In this document: positions 1 through 10,643 of the stretch, piece by piece
How positions within the stretch are numbered: position 1 is the stretch's first letter
How the letters are laid out: the number at the start of each line of letters is the position of its first letter
Assembly: GCF_021044825.1 (NCBI RefSeq)
Contig: NZ_JAJNOC010000004.1
Span: 1 to 64,000, forward strand
Reading direction: 5' to 3'
Source: Massilia phyllostachyos
GTDB lineage: Bacteria; Pseudomonadota; Gammaproteobacteria; Burkholderiales; Burkholderiaceae_D
Length of the DNA: 64,000 bases
Position numbers and translations under genes: made by a program
The notes under the pieces: model-generated
What the model saw: the letters and a program-made list of their open reading frames with translations, nothing else
Databases searched by the model: none
What the model was told of the DNA's origin: nothing

Positions 1-180
1 AGGGTAATGATCTCGGCGCCGTGCGAACGACCCATCGCCGTGCAACCGATACGCATCTACCCAGCGTCGAATCGTGAACGCAGGGATGCCGACCTCCGCG
101 GACAGCCGGTGATATCCAATCTGTCCATCCAGATACCGTTTGATGACCTTGAGCTTGCTCTTCTCTGTGTACTTAACCAT
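1..180 (-). CDS. IS3-family (IS150-like) transposase OrfA, N-terminal part, cut by window edge
   Basis: Reading from an ATG at 180 towards 1 gives 60 uninterrupted codons starting MVKYTEKSKLKVIKRYLDG, followed by a helix-turn-helix stretch (YHRLSAEVGIPAFTIRRWV, residues about 23-41). This is the typical N-terminus of the IS3/IS150 OrfA protein, which binds the element ends and is normally joined to the DDE integrase OrfB by programmed frameshifting. The gene runs off the left edge, so OrfB and the other terminus are not visible. The ATG lies about 50 bp inside the recognisable IS terminus, the usual spacing for the family. Family call is firm; the exact IS name cannot be given. Confidence 0.8.
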   Translation of the reverse strand, partial: MVKYTEKSKLKVIKRYLDGQIGYHRLSAEVGIPAFTIRRWVDAYRLHGDGSFARRRDHYP

Positions 181-231
181 CTACCCCTCGAAAGTGGACA
201 ATTTACTGTCCAACTTTCGTGTGGCAGTTCA
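1..231 (-). mobile_element. End of an IS150-like insertion sequence
   Basis: On the minus strand the element begins TGAACTGCCAC (221-231), followed by an AAAGTTGGACAG block and then orfA at 180. A TG-start terminus followed by AGTTGGACA is characteristic of the IS150 subgroup of IS3 elements. The DNA directly outside (232-252) is half of the dispersed intergenic repeat found elsewhere in the window, so the IS seems to have inserted into a repeat copy. The target duplication cannot be checked because the other end lies outside the window. Confidence 0.7.
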
Positions 232-252
232 AGGCCGGAACCCAAGTTCGTC
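232..252. repeat. Half of the dispersed repeat interrupted by the IS
   Basis: GGCCGGAACCCAAGTTCGT immediately outside the IS terminus matches the right part of the repeat arms at 29790-29812 and 14395-14412. The other half of this copy should lie on the far side of the IS, outside the window. Confidence 0.6.
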
Positions 253-283
253 CCGAACCGCTATCGCATCCTTCCCCCCCCAG

Positions 284-748
284 CTACTTCCTCTTCTCCG
301 CCAGCCTCCTCAACGCCGCCACCAGCCCCTTGTTCTGGCTGGTCTCCTCCAGCGACTCCGCCAGCTCCTCGAAAGCCTGCACCGCCGTCGGCGGCAGCTC
401 GAGCGTGCGCATTTCCGGCCTGGCGGGCATGGCGCGCGCCACCTGCACCTTGAGGCGAATCGATTCCACCGGCCAGCCCTTGGCGTTCAGCGCCGACTGC
501 AGCTTGGGCACCATCTGCTTCATGCGCGCCGCCACGGCCGAGCTCGGCACGGCGAGCACCAGGGTGCCTTCGTGGAAGGCGATCACGTCGGTATTCCCGG
601 CCAGCAGGGGCAGGATGGCGGCGCAGTCCGACTGCAGGCGCGCCATGCGCATGGCGGCCGGCAGCAGGCTGGCCATGCGGTCGTTGGCGCGCAAAAAGTC
701 GGTGGCGACGATCGACGTTTGCCGGTTCTTGGTACCGTAGATATGCAC
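284..748 (-). CDS. DUF721 / DciA-like protein (replicative helicase loader family)
   Basis: DciA proteins (DUF721) act with DnaA and the DnaB helicase in replication initiation in bacteria that lack DnaC. From the GTG at 748 the product has 154 residues and begins VHIYGTKNRQTSIVATDF. The stretch EGTLVLAVPSSAVAARMKQM is the typical DUF721 strand-helix core, followed by a predicted basic C-terminal tail. An upstream ATG at 790 and a TTG at 832 are also in frame. None of the three has a good Shine-Dalgarno sequence, so the start is uncertain; 748 is chosen because the residues before it look non-conserved. The gene is divergent from the MBOAT gene and near secA, the usual neighbourhood in related betaproteobacteria. 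Confidence 0.65.
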   Translation of the reverse strand: MHIYGTKNRQTSIVATDFLRANDRMASLLPAAMRMARLQSDCAAILPLLAGNTDVIAFHEGTLVLAVPSSAVAARMKQMVPKLQSALNAKGWPVESIRLKVQVARAMPARPEMRTLELPPTAVQAFEELAESLEETSQNKGLVAALRRLAEKRK

Positions 749-939
749 GTGGAGGCGATGAGCGAAGAGGGCAGGAACAGGAGGGAACATACCACAGCAC
801 AGGACATTTGCAATGGCATGGTGATAACGCAAGACAGGTTCGCGCCAGGCTCATCCCGCATCAAACTTGCCTCGCCTTAACATTATTCCTACAATTGTCG
901 GAATCGATGGCGCGTTGCTGTCGCCTGCGACCACGCCCC

Positions 940-2325
940 ATGCTGTTCTCATCGATCGTTTTCCTGTTCTTTTTCCTGCCCAGCTTCCTGGCCCTGTACT
1001 ACCTGCTGCCGTGGAAGAACGCGGTGCTGCTGCTGGGCAGCCTGGTGTTCTACGCCTGGGGCGAGCCGCGCTTCGTGCCGCTGCTGCTGCTGTCGGCCGT
1101 GATCAACTACGGCGCCGGCATGGCGATCGCGCGCGACCGCGCCCGCGGCAAAGGCTGGCTGGCGCTGGGCGTGGGCGCGAATCTCGCCATGCTGGCCTGG
1201 TTCAAGTACGCCGGCTTCCTGGCGCAGGCCATCAACAGCGCGCTGGCGGCCGGCATCCCGGTGCCGCACATCACGCTCCCGCTCGGAATTTCCTTCTTTA
1301 CCTTCCAGGGCATTTCCTACCTTATCGATGTGTACCGCGGCGACGTCGCGGCCCAGCCGAGCTTTTTCAAGTTCGCCACCTATAAAGCCCTGTTCCCGCA
1401 GCTGATCGCCGGCCCGATCGTGCGCTACCGCCAGATCGCCGGCGAGATGGGCGAACGGGTGCTGGGCAACGAGCGCCTGCTGGCCGGTTTCCGGATCTTC
1501 GCCATCGGCCTGGCGCAGAAGGTCCTGATCGCCAACACCCTGGCGTTGCCCGCCGACCGCCTGTTCGGCGCCGACCATGGCGAGCTGTCGGTGCTGACCG
1601 CCTGGCTCGGCCTGCTGTGCTACACCCTGCAGATCTACTACGATTTCTGCGGCTACTCGAACATGGCGATCGGCCTCGGCCACATGCTGGGCTTCAGCTT
1701 CCCGCCCAACTTCGACCGCCCGTACTCGGCGCGCTCGGTGACCGAGTTCTGGCAGCGCTGGCACATCAGCCTGTCGTCCTGGTTCCGCGACTACCTCTAC
1801 ATTCCGCTGGGCGGCAACCGCCGCGGCCCGCTGCGCACCTACTTCAATCTCGGCCTGGTGTTCCTGCTGTGCGGCCTGTGGCATGGCGCTGCCTGGACCT
1901 TCGTCCTGTGGGGCATCTGGCACGGCGCCTGGCTGATCGTCGAGCGCATGGGCGTGCGCGGCCTGCTCGAGCGCCTGCCGAGGGTGGCGGCCCAGGCCTG
2001 GACCCTGTTCCTGGTCATGCTCGGCTGGGTCTGGTTCCGCGCGGCCGACCTGGATGCGGCGCTCGGCTATTTCGGCGCGCTGGCGGGCAGGGCGGCCAAC
2101 CCCGGCGGCCATCCCTGGCAGGCCGAGATCGGCCTCCTCGAGCTGGTCACGCTCGGCGTCGGCCTGGCGCTCGCGCTGCTGCCGACCGGGCGCGCGCCCG
2201 GCGTGCCGGCGCCGCGCGCGCCGGGACGCTGGGCCGGCCTGCCGCTGGCCCTGGCCTGCGTCGCCCTGTGCGCCTGCAGCCTGGCCAGCGGCACCTATAA
2301 TCCCTTCCTCTATTACCGGTTCTGA
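940..2325 (+). CDS. MBOAT-family O-acyltransferase (AlgI-like)
   Basis: Membrane-bound O-acyltransferase of the AlgI type. These proteins pass acetyl groups across the inner membrane for acetylation of exported polysaccharide. The start MLFSSIVFLFFFLPSFLALY is the standard AlgI N-terminus, so the ATG at 940 is preferred over the in-frame ATG at 907. The 461-residue product is almost entirely hydrophobic helices. It carries YDFCGYSNMAIGLGHMLG, the FWQRWHISLSSWFRDYLYIP block and the catalytic-His stretch LCGLWHGAAWTFVLWGIWHG, all diagnostic of the family. The stop is 2 bp before the next gene, an AlgJ/AlgX-like protein, so the two form one module. The polymer acetylated is unknown: no glycosyltransferase or alginate genes lie in the window. 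Confidence 0.9.
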   Translation: MLFSSIVFLFFFLPSFLALYYLLPWKNAVLLLGSLVFYAWGEPRFVPLLLLSAVINYGAGMAIARDRARGKGWLALGVGANLAMLAWFKYAGFLAQAINSALAAGIPVPHITLPLGISFFTFQGISYLIDVYRGDVAAQPSFFKFATYKALFPQLIAGPIVRYRQIAGEMGERVLGNERLLAGFRIFAIGLAQKVLIANTLALPADRLFGADHGELSVLTAWLGLLCYTLQIYYDFCGYSNMAIGLGHMLGFSFPPNFDRPYSARSVTEFWQRWHISLSSWFRDYLYIPLGGNRRGPLRTYFNLGLVFLLCGLWHGAAWTFVLWGIWHGAWLIVERMGVRGLLERLPRVAAQAWTLFLVMLGWVWFRAADLDAALGYFGALAGRAANPGGHPWQAEIGLLELVTLGVGLALALLPTGRAPGVPAPRAPGRWAGLPLALACVALCACSLASGTYNPFLYYRF

Positions 2326-2327
2326 GC

Positions 2328-3536
2328 ATGGGCGTGATCCGACAAACCGCCGGCGCCCTGCGCGCCCACGCCGCCAAGCTGGTCCTGACCGGCTTCCTGG
2401 CCCTGCCGATGGCGGCCGCCGTGCTGTGGCCGGTCGACCCCAGCGTCGAGCGGCGAGAGTTGGCGCCGGCCGCGGGCAGGCCGCAGAACATCGAGGAAGC
2501 GCTGGCCTGGCCGGCCAAGGCCGAAGCCTGGGTGAACGATCACTTCGGCTGGCGGCCGCAGATGGTCACGGGCTTCGCGCGCCTGCGCTATGCGCTGTTC
2601 GAGCGCTTCCCGACCACCCGCATCGTCGCCGGCAGCGACGACCGCCTGTTCCTGGTCGCCCACGACGCGCAAGGCGAACGCTACAAGGCGCTGGTCGCCT
2701 GCGGCTGGCAGTTCGACCGCCGCGCGCGCGTGCTGAACGACCTGAATCGTTTCGAGCGCACCATGCGCGCACGCGGGATTCCGGGCAAGCTGCTGGTGGT
2801 GCCGTCGGCGCCGGCGGTGTACCGCGAGCAGATGCCGGCCTGGGCCGCCGAACGCTGCGATCCGGACAAGGTGCCCATGGCCGGCCTGTTGAAGGCGCCG
2901 GAACTGTCGCCCGCGGCACGGTCGCTGGTCTATTTCCCCTTGCATGAGATGCGCGCCATGCGCGAGCGCGTCACGCTGTTCCCGAAGAACTTCTTCCACT
3001 GGGGGAATGCCGGCGCCGGCGCGGTGGCGGCGCTGGCCGAGCAGCATTTCTGGCGCCGCGGCCTGGAGACCGGCACGCCGATCAACCTGGTGGCGCGCGA
3101 CACGCCGTCCGACGTCGGCTTCATGTTCCCCGGGATCGAGCGCAACGCCATGGTCGAGCACGCGGATTTCGCGGGCAGCACCATCACCCCCTGCTATGGC
3201 CCCGACTGCTTCCCCGAGATCAAGCCGATCATGGACAAGCTCTACCTGATCGGGCGCTACGTCAACAGCGCGCCCGGCCTGGGCCCGCGCCTGGTGCTGG
3301 TGACCGATTCCTTCGGCTACAACGCCCTGCCGATGTTCGCGCGCTACCACCGCGAGGTGGTGCTGGTCGGGACCAATGCGCTGGAAAGCCTGTCGCAGGG
3401 CGAGCTGGCGCGCCTGCGCGCCCTGCTGTTCGTGCCGGGGAGCGATGACGAGGTCCTCTTCCTTTATCATGACGCCACCGTGCTGGCGAACCGGATCGAC
3501 ATCGATTTCAATATGTTATTTCCAGAGGGCAAATAA
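2328..3536 (+). CDS. AlgJ/AlgX-like SGNH-family O-acetyltransferase partner
   Basis: This 402-residue protein has an uncleaved or late N-terminal hydrophobic segment (about residues 16-36) followed by a soluble domain expected in the periplasm. The sequence AKAEAWVNDHFGWRPQMV is the conserved entry of the AlgJ/AlgX/DHHW family. VLVTDSFGYN near residues 324-333 is the SGNH nucleophile block with the serine preceding Phe-Gly. Such proteins receive the acetyl group from the MBOAT partner and place it on a polysaccharide. The gene starts 2 bp after the MBOAT stop, consistent with translational coupling. Substrate cannot be told from sequence. Confidence 0.8.
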   Translation: MGVIRQTAGALRAHAAKLVLTGFLALPMAAAVLWPVDPSVERRELAPAAGRPQNIEEALAWPAKAEAWVNDHFGWRPQMVTGFARLRYALFERFPTTRIVAGSDDRLFLVAHDAQGERYKALVACGWQFDRRARVLNDLNRFERTMRARGIPGKLLVVPSAPAVYREQMPAWAAERCDPDKVPMAGLLKAPELSPAARSLVYFPLHEMRAMRERVTLFPKNFFHWGNAGAGAVAALAEQHFWRRGLETGTPINLVARDTPSDVGFMFPGIERNAMVEHADFAGSTITPCYGPDCFPEIKPIMDKLYLIGRYVNSAPGLGPRLVLVTDSFGYNALPMFARYHREVVLVGTNALESLSQGELARLRALLFVPGSDDEVLFLYHDATVLANRIDIDFNMLFPEGK

Positions 3537-3714
3537 ATTATTGCCTATCGATCATGGTCTGGTCTTGTGATCCTTGCTATTGGCCCCAAGTGTGGCCGGA
3601 TCGCATGATAAAATCAGTAGCTTTTTGCCATAGGCGGTCTTCGGCGGGTCGTACAGACGATCCAGCCCGGGCTCTTTTCGCGGCGTTGCAGCACCTTTTA
3701 TCCAGAAATTAAGC
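3537..3714 (+). promoter_or_regulatory. secA upstream region (promoter expected)
   Basis: This 178-bp gap between the acetylation module and secA is less GC-rich than its neighbours and contains AT-rich hexamers, for example TAAAAT at 3609-3614. No -35 element sits at a normal distance from it. The secA promoter is expected here by position only. No SecM-like arrest peptide or riboswitch was recognised. Confidence 0.3.
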
Positions 3715-6498
<2,784 letters not shown>

Positions 6499-6520
6499 GC
6501 TGCTTTAAGGGCATCAATGA

Positions 6521-6553
6521 AAAACGGCCGGACGAGATGTCTGGCCGTTTTTT
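6521..6553 (+). terminator. Intrinsic terminator of secA
   Basis: AAAACGGCC at 6521-6529 pairs with GGCCGTTTT starting at 6542. The stem is extended by GGAC/GTCT around a short GAGAT loop and followed directly by a run of seven T. It lies 23 bp after the secA stop. The run of A on the other side makes it potentially bidirectional. Confidence 0.85.
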
Positions 6554-6573
6554 TATGTCTGCGATGACTCGAC

Positions 6574-6716
6574 GAACTTGGATTCCCGCCTTCGCGGGAA
6601 GTCGTAGGCGCCAGTGGCGCGTACGACGGTCTATGAGTTAGGTGCAGGAATGGCGTTGCTGATGTTTTGGCGAACTAAAACAACGTCGTACCGGCGAAGG
6701 CCGGTACCCAATTTTT
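6574..6716. repeat. Dispersed composite palindromic repeat, copy after secA
   Basis: The left arm holds a TTCCCGCCTTCGCGGGAA hairpin followed by the 27-bp imperfect palindrome at 6601-6627 (GTCGT, CGCCA, g, TGGCG, ACGAC). About 50 bp later comes the right arm, CCGGCGAAGGCCGG at 6691-6704 plus TACCCAATTTTT. The same modules recur at 10505, 14380, 29692 and 60304. It lies between the convergent ends of secA and alr. Confidence 0.75.
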
Positions 6717-6722
6717 GTACGA

Positions 6723-7814
6723 TCAGAGATAGCGCCGATGAAACCGGCTACCTAAACGAGTCAAGACCTCATACCCAATCGTCCCAGCCAGCGCCGCCAC
6801 ATCATCGACCGGCAGCGTAGGCCCCATCAACTCCACCTCGGCCCCCGGCACGACGCGCTCCGGGTCAATCCCCGTCACATCCAGCCCCATCGAATCCATC
6901 GACACGCGGCCGACAATCGGCACGATCACCCCATCGACCGCCGCCTGCCCCCGCCCCGACAGCGAGCGCTGCCACCCATCCGCATACCCCACGGACACGG
7001 TGGCAATCCGTCGCTCACCCGCGCACACATGGTGCGCGCCATAACCAACCACGTCGCCTTCGCACACGGACCGCACCTGCACCACGCGCGCATGCAGCGA
7101 CACCGCCTGCCGCAAGGGAGTCGGCCTTCCAGGCTGTGGATTGATGCCGTACAGCGCCGCACCCGGCCGCAGCAGGTCGTAGTGATACCCAGGCCCCAGG
7201 AACACGCCCGAGGAATTCGCCAGGCTGGCCGGCACGCCGGGCAGCAGGCCGCGCAGCGAATCGAAGCGGCGGCGCTGGGCTTCGTTCATCGGGTGGTCCG
7301 GCTCGTCGGCGCAAGCCAGGTGGCTCATCACGAGGGCAGGGCGCACGCCGGCCAGGTCGCCGAGCGCGGAGAGGTCGGCGGGCGCGAAGCCCATGCGCGA
7401 CATGCCGGTATCGAGCTGGATCGCGGCGGGCAGTTCGCGGCCCAGTTTGTGGGCAAGCCGGCGCCATTCCTGCAGCTGGCCCGGCTCGTTCAGGACCGGC
7501 GTCAGGTCGTACTGGAAGAAGTCTTTCGCCGTTCCCGGCGGCGGGCCATGCAGCACGTAGATCACGCAGTGTTCCGGCACCAGCTGGCGCAGCGCGATCG
7601 CCTCCTGCAGGTGCGCCGTAAAGAATACCCTGCAGCCCTCGAGCGCCAGCGCGGGCGCCACCTGCTCCATGCCGAGGCCGTAGGCGTCGGCTTTCATGAC
7701 GGCCGCGCAGGCGCCCTTGCTCATCCCGGCCAGCAGCCGGTAGTTGTCACGGATCGCGCCCAGGTCGACCGTTAGCTGCGCCCCCGCGCGGGACGCGTCC
7801 ACAGAATCCACCAT
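6723..7814 (-). CDS. Alanine racemase (catabolic DadX-like)
   Basis: PLP-dependent interconversion of L- and D-alanine. The 363-residue product has the PLP lysine Lys41 in VMKADAYGLG, the second catalytic base Tyr258 in VVGYGAHH and the VGRVSMDSM block at 301-309. It is transcribed just downstream of dadA with a 7-bp gap, so it probably supplies D-alanine to the dehydrogenase as DadX does. A role in peptidoglycan precursor supply is also possible, and no second alr is visible here to decide. The gene could be named alr or dadX. Confidence 0.93.
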   Translation of the reverse strand: MVDSVDASRAGAQLTVDLGAIRDNYRLLAGMSKGACAAVMKADAYGLGMEQVAPALALEGCRVFFTAHLQEAIALRQLVPEHCVIYVLHGPPPGTAKDFFQYDLTPVLNEPGQLQEWRRLAHKLGRELPAAIQLDTGMSRMGFAPADLSALGDLAGVRPALVMSHLACADEPDHPMNEAQRRRFDSLRGLLPGVPASLANSSGVFLGPGYHYDLLRPGAALYGINPQPGRPTPLRQAVSLHARVVQVRSVCEGDVVGYGAHHVCAGERRIATVSVGYADGWQRSLSGRGQAAVDGVIVPIVGRVSMDSMGLDVTGIDPERVVPGAEVELMGPTLPVDDVAALAGTIGYEVLTRLGSRFHRRYL

Positions 7815-7821
7815 CGTTGAA

Positions 7822-9111
7822 TTACGCTTTGACCAGTTCCGGCGCCGGGCGGCGCGGCGGCACGCCGGCGTAACGGAATACCGCGAGGTCGTCGGCGCGG
7901 ATCGCCGGCTGCTTGCCGCTCACCAGGTCGGCGATGACGGCGGCGGCGCCGCAGGCCATGGTCCAGCCGAGGGTGCCGTGGCCGGTGTTGATGAACAGGT
8001 TGCGCAGCGGGGTCGGGCCGACCACCGGGGTGCTGTCCGGGGTCATCGGACGCAGGCCGGTCCAGAACGAGGCCTGGCGGGTGTCGCCGGCGCCCGGGAA
8101 CAGGTCGTTGACGACCATTTCGAGGGTCTCGCGGCGGGCCGGATTCAGGTATTTGCTGTAGCCCGCGATCTCGGCCATGCCGCCGACGCGGATGCGGTTC
8201 TCGAAACGGGTGACGGCGATCTTGTAGCTCTCGTCCAGGATGGTCGACACCGGCGCGCGGCTCTCGTCCGTGATCGGCACGGTGATCGAGTAGCCCTTCA
8301 GCGGGTAGACCGGCAGGGTGAATTGGTCCTTGAGCAGCAGGCGCGAGTAGCTGCCCAGCGCCAGCACGTAGCGGTCGGCGCTCAAGGTGCCTTTCGCGGT
8401 GCGCACGCCGGTGATCTGGCCGTTGCTGATGTCGAGCGCCTGGATGCTTGTATCGAACTCGAAGCGCACGCCGAGGTCGCGCGCCATCGCGGTCAGGCGG
8501 GTGGTGAACAGCTGGCAGTCGCCGGTCTCGTCGTTCGGCAGGCGCAGGCCGCCGACCAGGGTCGCGTGGTTGCCCAGCGCCGGCTCGGCCTTGCCCAGTT
8601 CGCGGCCCTGCAGCAGCTCGTACTCGACGCCGGCGTCGCGCAGCACCTCGATGTCCTTGGCGGCGCCGTCCAGCTGTTGCTGGGTGCGAAACAGCTGGAT
8701 GGTGCCCAGGCTGCGGCCTTCGTAGGCGATGCCGGTCTCCGCGCGCAGGGTGCGGATGCAATCGCGGCTGTACTCGGCCAGGCGCACCATGCGCTCCTTG
8801 TTGACCGCGTAACGGTCGGCCGTGCAGTTCCGGACCATCTGCCACATCCACTGCAGCTGGAACAGCGAACCGTCCGGGCGGATCGCCAGCGGCGCGTGTT
8901 TCTGGAACAGCCACTTGGCGGCCTTCAGCGGGATGCCCGGCGCGGCCCAGGGCGAAGCGTAGCCCGGCGAAATCTGGCCGGCGTTGGCGAAACTCGTCTC
9001 CAGGGCGGGGCCGGGTTGACGGTCGATGACGGTGACGTCGTGGCCGGCCTTGGCCAGATAGTAGGCGGTGCTTACGCCGATAACGCCGCTGCCCAGTACG
9101 AGAACGCGCAT
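7822..9111 (-). CDS. dadA: D-amino acid dehydrogenase, small subunit type
   Basis: FAD enzyme of the inner membrane that oxidises D-alanine to pyruvate and ammonia and feeds electrons to the respiratory chain. The start [20 protein letters not shown] places the dinucleotide-binding GxGxxG at residues 7-12. Further family blocks are [20 protein letters not shown] and, near the C-terminus, the FAD-contacting [13 protein letters not shown]. Length (429 residues) is normal. An ATG at 9111 gives exactly this start; any longer reading lacks homology. It is the first gene of a dadA-alr operon with a divergent Lrp-type regulator 114 bp away. Confidence 0.95.
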   Translation of the reverse strand: MRVLVLGSGVIGVSTAYYLAKAGHDVTVIDRQPGPALETSFANAGQISPGYASPWAAPGIPLKAAKWLFQKHAPLAIRPDGSLFQLQWMWQMVRNCTADRYAVNKERMVRLAEYSRDCIRTLRAETGIAYEGRSLGTIQLFRTQQQLDGAAKDIEVLRDAGVEYELLQGRELGKAEPALGNHATLVGGLRLPNDETGDCQLFTTRLTAMARDLGVRFEFDTSIQALDISNGQITGVRTAKGTLSADRYVLALGSYSRLLLKDQFTLPVYPLKGYSITVPITDESRAPVSTILDESYKIAVTRFENRIRVGGMAEIAGYSKYLNPARRETLEMVVNDLFPGAGDTRQASFWTGLRPMTPDSTPVVGPTPLRNLFINTGHGTLGWTMACGAAAVIADLVSGKQPAIRADDLAVFRYAGVPPRRPAPELVKA

Positions 9112-9225
9112 GATGTTTGGTAGATCCTTAGAGGGAAAAGAAGCCGGATTCAGAAAAGATTGCCATGATATATCGGGTAGTGAAATAATTGATTCTGTTA
9201 TTACGCATCTTTTCAGTAGAACTTC
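9112..9225. promoter_or_regulatory. Shared dadA / lrp-like control region
   Basis: This 114-bp divergent spacer is clearly AT-rich compared with both genes, for example the stretch around 9170-9210 (ATATATC, GAAATAATTGATTC, TTATTACGC). Lrp-family regulators of dadA genes typically bind such AT-rich divergent regions. No exact consensus site or promoter pair could be fixed by eye, so this is an inference from position and composition. Confidence 0.4.
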
Positions 9226-9711
9226 ATGCGCGTCCAGAAAAATTCGAACCGGGTACTCGACAAGATCGACCTCCACATCCTGTCGGTGCTGCAGGAGGAC
9301 GCGCGCATCGTCATGAAGGACCTGGCCGAGCAGGTCGGGCTGTCGCTCACGCCCTGCATCGAGCGGGTCAAGCGCATGGAGCGCGATGGCGTCATCACAG
9401 GCTACCACGCGCGCGTGAATCCGCAGGCGATGGGACTGCAGATCCTGGTGTTCGTGGAGATCACGCTGCACCAGAAGTCCGAAAAGGCCTTCGACCGCTT
9501 CCGCCGCGCGATGCTCGCCGTGCCCGAGGTGATGGAATGCCACCTGGTGTCGGGCGACTTCGACTACCTGATCAAGGCGCGCATTCCCGAGATGAGCGAA
9601 TACCGGCGCCTGCTGGGCGAGATCCTGCACGTGGCCGATGCGGGGCAGTCGAAGAGCTATGTGGTAATGGAAGAGCTGAAGGAAACGCTGGCGGTGTCGA
9701 TTCCGCGCTGA
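9226..9711 (+). CDS. Lrp/AsnC-family regulator, probable dad operon regulator
   Basis: A 161-residue Lrp-type protein. The N-terminal winged helix-turn-helix begins [18 protein letters not shown] (about residues 11-28) and continues through [20 protein letters not shown]. The C-terminal RAM/AsnC ligand domain follows, with [18 protein letters not shown]. Members next to dadA (DadR, or BkdR in pseudomonads) activate D-amino acid or branched-chain catabolism in response to alanine or leucine. The divergent arrangement supports control of dadA-alr, but the ligand is not determined by the sequence. Confidence 0.9.
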   Translation: MRVQKNSNRVLDKIDLHILSVLQEDARIVMKDLAEQVGLSLTPCIERVKRMERDGVITGYHARVNPQAMGLQILVFVEITLHQKSEKAFDRFRRAMLAVPEVMECHLVSGDFDYLIKARIPEMSEYRRLLGEILHVADAGQSKSYVVMEELKETLAVSIPR

Positions 9712-9799
9712 ACCCGCGCTGCATGAAATGCGGCCGCCCAGTCGTGCGCGCCCCATGGCTGGCCTACCATCCTGTTGTTTTCATATAACGGGAGTCAGC

Positions 9800-10498
9800 A
9801 TGAACAAATCCTGGTTGGCCCTGGCCGCCATCCTCGTATCGCAGGCGCAGGCGGCCGATCCGCGCTATGTGCCGACGCCGGGGCTGTACGAATTCACCTC
9901 GTCGACCCTGCGCGTCACGCAGAGCGAATCCGGCACCTCGCGCGACCAGCGGGACATCGACGCCAACAGCAACCAGGATGTCCGCTTCCAGCGCGAGGAT
10001 GGGCGCAGCGGCCAGTACAACATTCCGGGCAATACGCCGGCGCGCACCTGCATCCAGCCGACCAAGTCGGGTGCGATTCCGGCGCAGATGCTGGCGGGCG
10101 GCTGCATCGGCAAGCCGGGCGTGGTGAAGGGCGACAGCATGGTTTCGGTGGCCAACTGCCCGTGGGGGAAGATGACGCTGTCCATGCGCCGGCTTGATGA
10201 CCGCAACTGGGAAAACATCGTCGAGGAAGAGCGCAGCGGCGCCCGCGGCGGCAAGCAGGACCTGCGCGCCAGCACGGCGCCGCTGATGGCCATGCTGCGG
10301 CAGCAGGCCAGCACCGGTACTCCCGCGCAGCGCGCGGAGGCGCGCGAGGCGCTGGCCGGGATGGAGCAGCAGATCAAGGAGGCGGAGGCGGCGCTGCGGG
10401 AGAATGCGGACATTATCGATGACGACGTCGATGCGGGGTCGCCGGTGCGTACCCGCACGGTTATCCGCATGAAGCGGGTTGCCGATACTTGCCGTTAG
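9800..10498 (+). CDS. Secreted DUF3617-like protein, unknown function
   Basis: The 232-residue product begins MNKSWLALAAILVSQAQAAD, a typical signal peptide cleaved after AQA. The mature part starts with PGLYEFTSSTLRV and has paired cysteines (CIQPTKSG..., GGCIG, ANCPWGKMTLSMRR, terminal DTCR). That layout resembles DUF3617 periplasmic proteins, which have a GLWE-type start and conserved cysteines. A 45-residue Ala/Glu-rich helical insertion (about 165-210) is extra. The ATG at 9800 has GGGAG upstream. It stands alone between lrp and a repeat. Function unknown; the family match is moderate. Confidence 0.6.
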   Translation: MNKSWLALAAILVSQAQAADPRYVPTPGLYEFTSSTLRVTQSESGTSRDQRDIDANSNQDVRFQREDGRSGQYNIPGNTPARTCIQPTKSGAIPAQMLAGGCIGKPGVVKGDSMVSVANCPWGKMTLSMRRLDDRNWENIVEEERSGARGGKQDLRASTAPLMAMLRQQASTGTPAQRAEAREALAGMEQQIKEAEAALRENADIIDDDVDAGSPVRTRTVIRMKRVADTCR

Positions 10499-10504
10499 CC
10501 GTGA

Positions 10505-10619
10505 GACCGTCGCACCGGCGCAGGCCGGTGCCCAAGTTTGTTGAGCAGCCGTGACGCTTGCTTAACTTGGGTTCCGGCCTTCGCCGGAAGTCGTAGGCGC
10601 CAGTGGCGCGTACGACGGT
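10505..10619. repeat. Dispersed composite palindromic repeat, copy between convergent genes
   Basis: The left arm ACCGTCGCACCGGCGCAGGC leads into CCGGTGCCCAAG. The right arm is ACTTGGGTTCCGGCCTTCGC followed by the 27-bp palindromic module at 10590-10616. The outer arms are inverted relative to each other and the whole could fold as a cloverleaf. It lies between the ends of the DUF3617-like gene and the MerR gene. Confidence 0.8.
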
Positions 10620-10643
10620 GCGGGAGCCGCGGGGCGACGTTGA

